NCBI RefSeq assembly: GCF_027587205.1
Contig: NZ_JAPDOD010000065.1
Location: forward strand, 1-44,780
Direction of reading: 5' to 3'
Source of the DNA: Solirubrobacter ginsenosidimutans
GTDB lineage: Bacteria; Actinomycetota; Thermoleophilia; Solirubrobacterales; Solirubrobacteraceae
DNA: 44,780 bases
The notes beneath the pieces are model-generated. The model saw only the letters and a list, made by a program, of their open reading frames with translations. It ran no database searches and was not told where the DNA came from. Position 1 is the first letter of the stretch. The number at the start of each line of letters is the position of its first letter. Positions 25,599 through 32,193 of this stretch are shown piece after piece. The position numbers and the translations under genes were made by a program.

Positions 25599-25676
25599 TT
25601 ACTCCGACGGCGGCCGGACCGCTAGCGATCCGATCAGGAGGAGGTTGAGGGAGAGCAGAAAGATGGCGCTCGTCAT
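25599..25676 (-). CDS. 25-residue hydrophobic micro-protein
   Basis: A very short gene: ATG 25676, TAA 25599. The peptide has a polar start (MTSA), one hydrophobic helix (IFLLSLNLLLIGSLAV) and a charged, proline-containing end (RPPSE), as expected of a single-pass membrane peptide or a leader-like toxin peptide. AGGAAAGGA lies 5 bases upstream, one of the strongest ribosome binding sites in the window, and a 12-bp hairpin follows the stop. It is divergent from the GntR gene. No family can be named. Confidence 0.6.
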   Translation of the reverse strand: MTSAIFLLSLNLLLIGSLAVRPPSE

Positions 25677-25755
25677 GGGCGTCCTTTCCTATGTGGGGAG
25701 TTCGTGCAAGCGCCGAGTGGGGAACTCGGCGCCGGGGTTGGGGAGGAGTCGAAGC

Positions 25756-25778
25756 CTTGGAGACATCTTGCATCCAAG
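25756..25778. promoter_or_regulatory. Inverted repeat upstream of the GntR gene (candidate operator)
   Basis: CTTGGA (25756-25761) and TCCAAG (25773-25778) are inverted copies separated by 11 bases. They lie 31 bases before the GTG of the GntR gene, between it and the divergent micro-protein gene. Position and symmetry suggest an autoregulatory site; no closer match to a known GntR consensus is visible. Confidence 0.45.
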
Positions 25779-25808
25779 CTGCGCACTAGCATATCGACTG
25801 CCGACATC

Positions 25809-26474
25809 GTGACTCCTGCCACATCGTCCAGAGAAGCTCGACCTCCCGTCGAGACCGCCGCCCGGCGTGCATACGCCCACGTCAAACAACGCCTGCTCGA
25901 CGGGCGGTTCCCCGGTGGGACGCTCCTGAGCGAGAACGCGCTGGCGCACGAGCTCGAGATCAGCCGGACGCCGGTGCGCGAGGCCTTCGGGCAGCTGGAG
26001 GCCGAGGGCCTCGTCGAGCTCTATCCGCGCCGCGGCGCGCTGGTGGTTCCGATCTCGCCCTCGGAGGCCGACGACGTCCGCGAGGCGCGCATGCTGATCG
26101 AGCCCTTCTGCGCGCGGCGCGCCGCCGAGGGCGGCTCGGTCCCGACCGCCGAACTGGACGCCTCGATCGCCGAGCAGGAGCGCGCGCTGACCGGCGCGGG
26201 TGGGGACTTCGCGGCGGCCGACCGCTGGTTTCACCGCGCGATCGTCGCCGCCGGGGACAACGCGCTGCTGACCCGCGCCTACGACGCGCTCGCCGACCGG
26301 CACCAGCGCATGGCCGCGACCACCGTCGCGCGCGATCCGTCACGGATCGAGCGCTTCATCGCCGAGCACCGCGAGATCGCGGCGGCGCTCGCCCGTGGCG
26401 AAGGCGACGCGGCGGCCGAGCTGCTGACCGCCCACCTGCGCTCGGCCCACGACGTCAGACGTCGAGGTGGGTGA
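25809..26474 (+). CDS. GntR-family regulator with FCD domain
   Basis: A 221-residue regulator from GTG 25809. A winged helix (AYAHVKQRLLDGRFPGG, ELEISRTPVREAFGQLEAEG) is followed by an FCD effector domain (EADDVREARMLIEPFCARRAA, DRWFHRAIVAAGDNALLTRAY). The frame is open further upstream but the extra residues have no domain character and cross the inverted repeat at 25756-25778. It is divergent from two tiny peptide genes and overlaps the convergent ECF41 gene by 20 bases at the 3' end. Its target is unknown. Confidence 0.87.
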   Translation: MTPATSSREARPPVETAARRAYAHVKQRLLDGRFPGGTLLSENALAHELEISRTPVREAFGQLEAEGLVELYPRRGALVVPISPSEADDVREARMLIEPFCARRAAEGGSVPTAELDASIAEQERALTGAGGDFAAADRWFHRAIVAAGDNALLTRAYDALADRHQRMAATTVARDPSRIERFIAEHREIAAALARGEGDAAAELLTAHLRSAHDVRRRGG

Positions 26475-27342
26475 GGTCGAGCTGCCGTAGGCGCTCGGGG
26501 TCCGACATCGCGTCGATCGCGGCGATCCGCCCGCCGGCGACGGTGAAGCCCATGACCGTGTACGGCCGCCGGTTGGGCGCGACGAGCACACCGGCGGCGC
26601 CGTTGACCAGGATCGGCTGCACGTAGGGCGAGAGCCGGGCGAAGGTCAGTGCCTGGCGGGCGACCGCTTCCGCGCCGCGCAGGATCTGCGAGTGGCCGGG
26701 CCGCAGCGCGCCGCCGTCGGAGCGCAGCACGATGTCGGGGTCCAGGACCGCGACGAGCGCGTCGAAGTCCCCGTCGCGGGCGGCGGCGAAGAACGCGTCC
26801 ACGACGGCTCGCTGGCGTGGTAGATCGTCGGTGGGCGCGGGCGCCTCGCCCTGCACCCGCCGGCGCGCGCGGCTGGCGAGCTGGCGCGCCGCGGTGGGGG
26901 TGCGGTCGACCATCGGCGCGATCTCGTCGAACGGCACCGCGAACATGTCGTGCAGGACGAACGCCAGCCGCTCCGCCGGCGCGAGCGTCTCGAGCACGAC
27001 GAGCAGCGCGAGGCCGACGCTGTCGGCCAGCAGCGCCTCCTGCTCGGGGTCGACGTGGGCGGCGGGGGAGAGCAGCGGGTCGGGCACGCGGATCTCGTCC
27101 AGCGGCTCCTCGCTGCGGGTGGCGCGCGAGCGCAGCGCGTTGAGGCTCACGCGGGCGACGACCGTCGTCAGCCAGCCCTGCAGGTTCTCGATCTGGGCCG
27201 CGTCGGAGCGGTTGAGCCGCAGCCACGCCTCCTGGACCGCGTCGTCGGCCTCCGCGACCGAGCCGAGCATCCGGTAGGCGACCTTGCGCAGGTGGAGCCG
27301 GTGGCGCTCGAACTGCTCGGCGAGAAGATCTTCTTCGGTCAT
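26455..27342 (-). CDS. ECF41-type sigma factor with C-terminal SnoaL-like domain
   Basis: A 295-residue extracytoplasmic-function sigma factor. Region 2 occupies about residues 5-70 (VAYRMLGSVAEADDAVQEAWLRL), region 4 about 110-165 (LAPAERLAFVLHDMFAVPFD, TPTAARQLASRARRR), and a SnoaL/NTF2-like extension about 180-290. The linker IRVPDPLL and the tail SDGGALRPG correspond to the WLPEP-like and DGGG signatures of ECF41. In that group the tail regulates activity in place of an anti-sigma factor. It faces an NmrA-like gene across a symmetric promoter pair, as ECF41 factors usually flank an oxidoreductase, epimerase or carboxymuconolactone decarboxylase gene. Confidence 0.9.
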   Translation of the reverse strand: MTEEDLLAEQFERHRLHLRKVAYRMLGSVAEADDAVQEAWLRLNRSDAAQIENLQGWLTTVVARVSLNALRSRATRSEEPLDEIRVPDPLLSPAAHVDPEQEALLADSVGLALLVVLETLAPAERLAFVLHDMFAVPFDEIAPMVDRTPTAARQLASRARRRVQGEAPAPTDDLPRQRAVVDAFFAAARDGDFDALVAVLDPDIVLRSDGGALRPGHSQILRGAEAVARQALTFARLSPYVQPILVNGAAGVLVAPNRRPYTVMGFTVAGGRIAAIDAMSDPERLRQLDLTHLDV

Positions 27343-27343
27343 C

Positions 27344-27370
27344 GGTCACATCCGTTCGTCGGCGCGGGTC
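27344..27370 (+). promoter_or_regulatory. ECF41-type promoter, rightward (NmrA-like gene)
   Basis: GGTCACA (27344-27350), 16 bases, then GGTC (27367-27370). The published ECF41 target is TGTCACA-N16-17-CGTC, so only one base differs in each element. It would start transcription about 40 bases before the ATG at 27417. Its -10 is one arm of an 18-bp perfect palindrome (27366-27383). Confidence 0.7.
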
Positions 27371-27378
27371 AACGCGTT

Positions 27379-27405
27379 GACCCGGCAAACGAAGCAGTTG
27401 TGACC
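27379..27405 (-). promoter_or_regulatory. ECF41-type promoter, leftward (sigma gene itself)
   Basis: Mirror copy of the rightward promoter: on the minus strand GGTCACA (plus 27399-27405), exactly 16 bases, then GGTC (plus 27379-27382). It points at the sigma gene's ATG at 27342, implying autoregulation. The sequence identity of both elements in both directions, with identical spacing, argues against chance. Confidence 0.7.
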
Positions 27406-27416
27406 AAGGAGACCAG

Positions 27417-28196
27417 ATGACTCAGAAGATCGCCGTCGTGGGTGCGACCGGCCGCGTCGGCCGCCACGTCGTGGACGTGGTGCGCGAGCGCGGCTTTGAC
27501 GCGGTGCCGATCGCCCGCTCGCTCGGCGTCGACGTGATCGCCGGCGAGGGCTTGGACGCCGCCCTGGAGGGCGTGACGTGCGTGGTCGACGCGGCGACCG
27601 GGCCGTCGCCGGTCGAGGCAGAGGCCACGGCGTTCTTCACCACCGCGGCGGCGAACCTCGCCTCGGCCGCCGCCCGCGCCGGCGTGTCGCGCGTGGTCGT
27701 CGTGTCGATCATCGGCATCGACAAGTTCAGCGCGGGCTACAACGCGGCCAAGCTCGCCCACGAGCGGGCGTGGCTGGCGCACCCGGTCGACGTCCGCGTC
27801 CTGCGCGCGGCGCAGTTCCACGAGTTCGTCGGCCAGCTGCTGCAGTGGGGCCGCCGCGGCGACGTCGCGTATCTCCCCGCGATGCGCACGCAGCTCGTCG
27901 CGGCGCGCAGCGTGGCCGAGGCGCTCGTGGACCTCGCGCTCGACGACGCGCCCGCCGGCGGCCCGATCTGGGAGGTCGCGGGCCCGCGCGAAGAGCGCCT
28001 GGTCGAGATGGGCCGGCTGCTCGCCGCCCGCGACGGCGACCCGATCCGCATCGAGGAGGGCGCCGACCCCTCCGACCCCTCCGACCCCTCCGACCCCGAC
28101 GCCCCGCTCTACACGACCGACGCACTGCTCCCCGGCCCGCAAGCCCGCCTGGCCGGCCCGACCTACGCCGACTGGCTCGCTCAGCCTGGCGGTTGA
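27417..28196 (+). CDS. NmrA-like NAD(P)-binding oxidoreductase, ECF41 target
   Basis: A 259-residue atypical [23 protein letters not shown] dinucleotide site, VVDAATG and [10 protein letters not shown] strands, and a YNAAKLAHE helix with the Lys used by this family. It probably reduces or senses an oxidised cofactor or metabolite. AAGGAG lies 5 bases upstream of the ATG. The promoter at 27344-27370 predicts control by the divergent ECF41 factor, matching the conserved oxidoreductase/epimerase partner of that sigma group. A (DPS)3 run near residue 220 is encoded by a 9-bp tandem repeat and is probably a flexible linker. Confidence 0.88.
   Translation: MTQKIAVVGATGRVGRHVVDVVRERGFDAVPIARSLGVDVIAGEGLDAALEGVTCVVDAATGPSPVEAEATAFFTTAAANLASAAARAGVSRVVVVSIIGIDKFSAGYNAAKLAHERAWLAHPVDVRVLRAAQFHEFVGQLLQWGRRGDVAYLPAMRTQLVAARSVAEALVDLALDDAPAGGPIWEVAGPREERLVEMGRLLAARDGDPIRIEEGADPSDPSDPSDPDAPLYTTDALLPGPQARLAGPTYADWLAQPGG
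28065..28091 (+). repeat. Three tandem 9-bp units in a coding region
   Basis: Three perfect copies of gacccctcc followed by a degenerate fourth (gaccccgac). They encode Asp-Pro-Ser repeats. In-frame slippage would change linker length by three residues per unit. Confidence 0.85.
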
Positions 28197-28207
28197 CCGC
28201 CACGGAA

Positions 28208-28228
28208 CCGCCGGTAAGCCCCCGGCGG
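28208..28228 (+). terminator. GC hairpin between NmrA-like and RTX-like genes
   Basis: CCGCCGG (28208-28214) and CCGGCGG (28222-28228) pair over 7 bp around a 7-base loop, 12 bases after the NmrA-like stop. No T-run follows, so it would be a weak or factor-assisted terminator. Confidence 0.5.
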
Positions 28229-28282
28229 CCGGTGGGCGGGGAGGCGTCTGTAAGAGGTGAACCGCCACCTCAAGGAGAACCG

Positions 28283-28873
28283 ATGCGCCTCACCCACCCG
28301 CTGGCCACCACGCTGTCCGCCATCGCCACCGCCGCGATCGCCGCGCTCACCATCGCCCCCGGCGCGAACGCGGCGGTCAAGCCGACGTGCGCCAAGGACG
28401 GCGTCTGCTTCACCAAGACGTTCAAGGGCTCGACGAAGATCATCACGGTCACCGGCACGGCCGGCAACGACAAGATCGTGCTGTCGAACATCGCCGCGTT
28501 CGGCAACAACTCGCGTTCGACGATCGGCGTCAACGGCGTCAAGACCCAGGTCGACGCGACCCATGACGCGGTGCTCGTCGTCAAAGGCCTCGGCGGCGAC
28601 GATCAGATCAGCATGCCGACGCTCTCCGGCACCAACGGCTTCGTCCTCTACGGGAGCGCCACGCTCGACGGCGGCGCCGGCAACGACACCATCACCGGCG
28701 CCAACCGCGCCGACGTCCTGATCGGCGGCGCGGGCCGCGACGTGCTCGACGGCGGCGCCGGCAACGACCAGCTACGCGCCCTCGACGGCGAGGCCGACGT
28801 GCTCCACGGCGGCCTCGGTATCGACAGTGCGCTCAAGGACGCGGTCGACCAGGCCGACGGCGTCGAGGCGTAG
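28283..28873 (+). CDS. Secreted calcium-binding RTX-like repeat protein
   Basis: A 196-residue secreted protein. The signal peptide runs from [15 protein letters not shown] to probable cleavage after ANA near residue 30. The mature part contains nonapeptide-type motifs [30 protein letters not shown] and [10 protein letters not shown], which form a calcium-binding beta-roll as in haemolysin-type proteins. Two Cys (CAKDGVC) near the mature N-terminus may form a disulfide. AAGGAG lies 5 bases upstream of the ATG. With no protease or toxin domain, it is probably an extracellular structural or binding protein. It is convergent with the AKR gene, 3 bases apart. Confidence 0.88.
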   Translation: MRLTHPLATTLSAIATAAIAALTIAPGANAAVKPTCAKDGVCFTKTFKGSTKIITVTGTAGNDKIVLSNIAAFGNNSRSTIGVNGVKTQVDATHDAVLVVKGLGGDDQISMPTLSGTNGFVLYGSATLDGGAGNDTITGANRADVLIGGAGRDVLDGGAGNDQLRALDGEADVLHGGLGIDSALKDAVDQADGVEA

Positions 28874-28876
28874 GAA

Positions 28877-29860
28877 CTACCAGCGCTGGTGCACGTAGGG
28901 GGCGATGCGCTCGTCGTAGACGCTGCGCACCGCCTCCATCGTCTCCGCGTCGAGCGCGGGGAGCGCGGCGGCCGCCGCGTTCCCGCGCGCCTGTTCGGGC
29001 GAGCGGGCACCCGGGATGACGGTGGAGACCGCGTCGTGCATGAGGATCCAGCGCAGCGCGAACTGCGCCATCGTGACGCCCTCGGGCACGAGCGGCCGGA
29101 GCGCCTCGACCGCCTCCAACCCGACCTCGAACGGCACGCCCGCGAACGTCTCGCCGACGTCGAACGCCTCGCCCTGGCGGTTGTACTGCCGGTGGTCGTC
29201 GGCGCCGAAGGTGGTCTCCGCCGTGTACTTGCCCGAGAGCAGACCCGAGGCGAGCGGGACGCGCACGATCACACCGACGCCGCGCGCCGCGGCCGCCTCG
29301 AAGAACAGCCCCGCCGGCCGCTGCCGGAACGCGTTGAAGATGATCTGGACGGTCGCGACGTTCGGGTACTCGATCGCCTTCAGCGCCTCCTCCACCCGCT
29401 CGACGCTGACGCCGTAGGCCGTCATCCGGCCCTCGGCGACCATCGCCTCGAGGTCCTCGAAGACCTCCGGGTGGTAGTAGAGGTCGGTCGGCGGGCAGTG
29501 CAGCTGGACGAGGTCCAGCGTGTCGACGCCGAGGTTCGAGCGCGACCGGTCGTTCCACGCGCGGAAGTGCTCGGGCGAGTAGTTGGCGACCGTCTGCTCG
29601 AGCCGCCGGCCCATCTTCGTCGCGTACGTGAGCCCCGCATCCGCCCGCTCGCGCAGCAGCCGGCCGACGAGCCGCTCGGAGCGCCCGTCGCCGTAGACGT
29701 CCGCGGTGTCGAAGAACGTCACGCCCGCGTCGACCGCGGCGTGCAGCGTCTCGATCGCGGTGTCCTCGGACACCTCGCCCCAGTCCGCACCCACCTGCCA
29801 GGCGCCGAATCCGATCTCCGAGACGTTGCGGCCGGTCAGGCCCAGTGTGCGGCTGTCCAT
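28877..29860 (-). CDS. Aldo/keto reductase
   Basis: A 327-residue AKR beginning MDSRTLGLTGRNVSEIGFG at ATG 29860. Catalytic Asp and Tyr are in FFDTADVYG, Lys in ATKMG and His in LVQLHCPP; the late VIPGARSPEQARGN segment binds NADPH. The frame runs open much further upstream, but those residues are antisense to the next gene. It is the last gene of a three-gene minus-strand unit with a Gfo/Idh/MocA dehydrogenase 11 bases upstream, a pairing typical of sugar or inositol-like catabolism. Confidence 0.92.
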   Translation of the reverse strand: MDSRTLGLTGRNVSEIGFGAWQVGADWGEVSEDTAIETLHAAVDAGVTFFDTADVYGDGRSERLVGRLLRERADAGLTYATKMGRRLEQTVANYSPEHFRAWNDRSRSNLGVDTLDLVQLHCPPTDLYYHPEVFEDLEAMVAEGRMTAYGVSVERVEEALKAIEYPNVATVQIIFNAFRQRPAGLFFEAAAARGVGVIVRVPLASGLLSGKYTAETTFGADDHRQYNRQGEAFDVGETFAGVPFEVGLEAVEALRPLVPEGVTMAQFALRWILMHDAVSTVIPGARSPEQARGNAAAAALPALDAETMEAVRSVYDERIAPYVHQRW

Positions 29861-29871
29861 GGCGTCCGATC

Positions 29872-30927
29872 CTAGGACGCCCAGTCCTCGACGCCGGTGC
29901 GCACCTCCGCACCGCTGGAAACGGACTCGAGGATCGCGAGGCTGATCAGGTGATCCTGCAGCCCGTCGGCCAGCGGGTACGGCTCGGGGCCTTCGTCGCG
30001 GGCCCACGCGCCGACGCCCGCCAGCAGCAGCGCGACGCCCAGATCGTCCTCGGAGAACCGCGCGCCCATGAACGGATTGCGGTACAGCACCGCGCCGTCG
30101 AGGCTGATGTGATCGAGGTCGAAGCCCTCGAGGTTGAGGTCGATGCCCGTCTGGCGGCGGATCAGGTGGGACTCGACCACCGTGTGCGCGTCCGCCAGGC
30201 GCACCACGCGATCGTCGACGAGCTCTCCGGTCGTGCCGCGAACGACGATGCGCCGCGCTCGCAGCGGGTTCCACCACTGGTTCTCGGTGAAGTCGTAGAG
30301 GCCCATGCGGCCGCCGAAGTCGAGCGTCGCCAGCGTCGTGGCCTTCGGCGCGGGCTCGACGTTCCCGTGCCAGTCGCCGAAGCCGATCGGGTCCGCGAGC
30401 GGCGCGGTGAAGGAGCGGGCGGAGACGGTCACCGGCTCGAAGCCCACACCGAGCAGCCCGCGGATCATCGAGACTGCGTGGTAGAGGTGCGTCGAGGAGA
30501 CCTGGACCGAGGTGGGCGAGCCGATCGCGCCGGCGCGCACCGCCGCCAGGCGAGCCGCGTGCGCCGGCATCAGCAGGTACTGCTCGGCGACCTGCACGAG
30601 CCCGGTCGAGCCGACGTCGCGCCACAGCGCCCGCAGGCCGTCGAGATCGGGCGCGGGCGGCGTCTCGGCCAGCACCCGCACGCCGTGCGCGACCAGCTCG
30701 CGCGTGGCGTCGGGCGTGACCGCCCACGGCACCGAGACGATCACGAACTCCGGCCGTTCCGCACCGAGCAGCGCGTCGACCGTCCCGAACACCGGTACGC
30801 CCTCAAACGCGCTCGCCGAGCGACTGACCACGCCCGTCACGCGGAAGTGCTCCGGCGCCATCCGCGCCAAGCGGCAGAAGAACGCGGAACGCCAGCCTGT
30901 ACCGATGACGCCGAACGTCGTGGCCAT
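29872..30927 (-). CDS. Gfo/Idh/MocA-family oxidoreductase
   Basis: A 351-residue protein. The N-terminal Rossmann domain begins TFGVIGTGWRSAFFCRLA; LAETPPAPD corresponds to the EKP-type motif of the family with the lysine missing. The C-terminal alpha/beta domain includes LLGVGFEPVTVSARS and GMGARFSEDDLGVAL-like segments. Family members oxidise or reduce sugars and cyclitols with NAD(P). The EKP lysine replaced by Thr is notable and may mean altered activity. Its ATG overlaps the upstream gene's TGA by one base. Confidence 0.87.
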   Translation of the reverse strand: MATTFGVIGTGWRSAFFCRLARMAPEHFRVTGVVSRSASAFEGVPVFGTVDALLGAERPEFVIVSVPWAVTPDATRELVAHGVRVLAETPPAPDLDGLRALWRDVGSTGLVQVAEQYLLMPAHAARLAAVRAGAIGSPTSVQVSSTHLYHAVSMIRGLLGVGFEPVTVSARSFTAPLADPIGFGDWHGNVEPAPKATTLATLDFGGRMGLYDFTENQWWNPLRARRIVVRGTTGELVDDRVVRLADAHTVVESHLIRRQTGIDLNLEGFDLDHISLDGAVLYRNPFMGARFSEDDLGVALLLAGVGAWARDEGPEPYPLADGLQDHLISLAILESVSSGAEVRTGVEDWAS

Positions 30928-31370
30928 CAGGCGCTACAGGTTTGCAGCTCCCCCTCGACGATGAGTGCGACGGAGTGGCCAAGGGCCGCCGCGATCCGGC
31001 CGTCACGATGCATCTCCTGCACGACGCCGTCGATCAGCGAACGGAACGCCGTGCGCTCGTCCCCCGGCTCGACCGACGCCAGCCACCGGCCGCACAGCGC
31101 GAACCCGAGCGGGTCCGCGAGCCGGTCGCAGACCACGCACGCAGTCGGGCATTCGAACTCCCAGCGGCTCCACTCGAGCACGCCCCACGCGAACCGCGAG
31201 TCGAACGGGCGGCGCGCCCGCACGTGCCGCGAGGTGTTCCAGCCGATGCTCACCGTCAGATCCTCGCCCAGCCACGCCGAGACGATGTAGACGTCCTCGC
31301 GAGCGCTCGCCGGCACGGTGCGCAGGACCCGCTCAACGCAGGCGGCGACGTGGTCGGAGAGCGCTTTCAT
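30927..31370 (-). CDS. Conserved-looking hypothetical protein (147 aa)
   Basis: An intact 147-residue protein at the head of the minus-strand unit. It is rich in Trp (DSRFAWGVLEWSRWEFECP) and has a CVVC pair near residue 78. No signal peptide or membrane helix is seen. I do not recognise the family. Its stop overlaps the Gfo/Idh/MocA start (TGATG), so it is translated with that gene and probably acts in the same pathway. It is divergent from the GntR gene across 50 bases holding a candidate operator. Confidence 0.75.
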   Translation of the reverse strand: MKALSDHVAACVERVLRTVPASAREDVYIVSAWLGEDLTVSIGWNTSRHVRARRPFDSRFAWGVLEWSRWEFECPTACVVCDRLADPLGFALCGRWLASVEPGDERTAFRSLIDGVVQEMHRDGRIAAALGHSVALIVEGELQTCSA

Positions 31371-31401
31371 GAGACCAGCTTCGGCCCGGCCGGTAACGGG
31401 T

Positions 31402-31412
31402 CGGTAATACCG
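31402..31412. promoter_or_regulatory. GntR-type palindrome between divergent genes
   Basis: CGGTAATACCG is a perfect 11-bp palindrome 8 bases before the GntR ATG at 31421. It has the GGT-N3-ACC form typical of FadR-subfamily operators, so it probably mediates autoregulation and control of the divergent AKR/Gfo unit. Confidence 0.55.
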
Positions 31413-31420
31413 TCTGAGCG

Positions 31421-32161
31421 ATGGAAGCCGGCTTTGAGCCGATCGGCCCGCGCCGGGCCTTCGAGGGCGCCGTCGAGCAGATCGCGCAGCGCATCCGTCA
31501 CGGCGACCTCGGCGAGGGCGACCGGCTGCCCAGCGAACGCCAGCTCGCGGAGGCGATGCGGATCAGTCGCCCGACGCTGCGCGAGGCGGTCAAGGTGCTC
31601 TCCAAGGCGGGCGTGCTCGAGGTCCATCCGGGCGCGACCGGCGGGATCTTCGTCGCCTCCGGCTACGTGCCGATCGAGCTGTTGCGGCAGCAGTCCGACG
31701 TGCGCCTGGCCGAGGTCGCGGGCGTGCTGGAGGCGCGCCGTCTGCTCGAGCCGCAGGTCGCCCGCTTCGCGGCCGAGAACGCGTCCGAGGCCGACTTCGA
31801 GCGCATGCAGATGACGATCGAGGCGCACAAGCAGATGCTGCGCAGCGGCGAGGTGCTCGAGCGCGAGGATCGCTTCCTCCAGCTCGACATGCAGTTCCAC
31901 GTCCGCATGGCCGAAGCGACCGGGAACGCGACCGTGGTCGGGCTAATGCGCTCGCTGCTGCGCCGGCTCGAGATCGGGCGCGACCTCGCGCTGCGCCAGC
32001 CGCCGATCCCCGAATGGGTAGTCGACATCCACGAACGCACGCTCGCCGCGCTGCGCTCGTGCGACGATGCCGCGATCGCGGCCGTGATGGACGAGCACCT
32101 GGGCGGTATGGAACGCGCCTGGGAGCAGGAAACCGGGCGGAAGTTGCGCCTCTTAGGTTGA
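31421..32161 (+). CDS. FadR-subfamily GntR regulator (FCD domain)
   Basis: A 246-residue regulator. A winged helix (VEQIAQRIRHGDLGEGDRLP, RISRPTLREAVKVLSKAG) and GATGGIFVAS wing precede an FCD domain (LAEVAGVLEARRLLEPQVA; QLDMQFHVRMAEATGNATVV) with the Asp/His metal-binding positions of this family. It sits between the AKR/Gfo unit and the large indolepyruvate oxidoreductase gene, and candidate GGT/ACC palindromes occur on both sides. It probably responds to a carboxylate such as an aryl- or acyl-keto acid. Confidence 0.9.
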   Translation: MEAGFEPIGPRRAFEGAVEQIAQRIRHGDLGEGDRLPSERQLAEAMRISRPTLREAVKVLSKAGVLEVHPGATGGIFVASGYVPIELLRQQSDVRLAEVAGVLEARRLLEPQVARFAAENASEADFERMQMTIEAHKQMLRSGEVLEREDRFLQLDMQFHVRMAEATGNATVVGLMRSLLRRLEIGRDLALRQPPIPEWVVDIHERTLAALRSCDDAAIAAVMDEHLGGMERAWEQETGRKLRLLG

Positions 32162-32193
32162 CTTCGCCGCCGCTTGGTCTACTTTTTTACCAA
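32158..32193 (+). promoter_or_regulatory. Leaderless promoter and overlapping operator of the oxidoreductase gene
   Basis: TTGACT (32158-32163), 16 bases, TACTTT (32180-32185), then 7 bases to the ATG at 32193: a near-canonical housekeeping promoter that would start at the A of ATG. The inverted repeat TTGGT-N10-ACCAA (32174-32193) covers the -10 and the start codon and could bind the upstream GntR protein. The -35 overlaps that gene's stop codon. Confidence 0.6.

Noticed and set aside
27366..27383. The 18-bp palindrome in the ECF41 intergenic region as a separate repressor operator
   Set aside because: It is fully explained by two abutting -10 elements in opposite orientation; an extra repressor is not needed, though it cannot be excluded.
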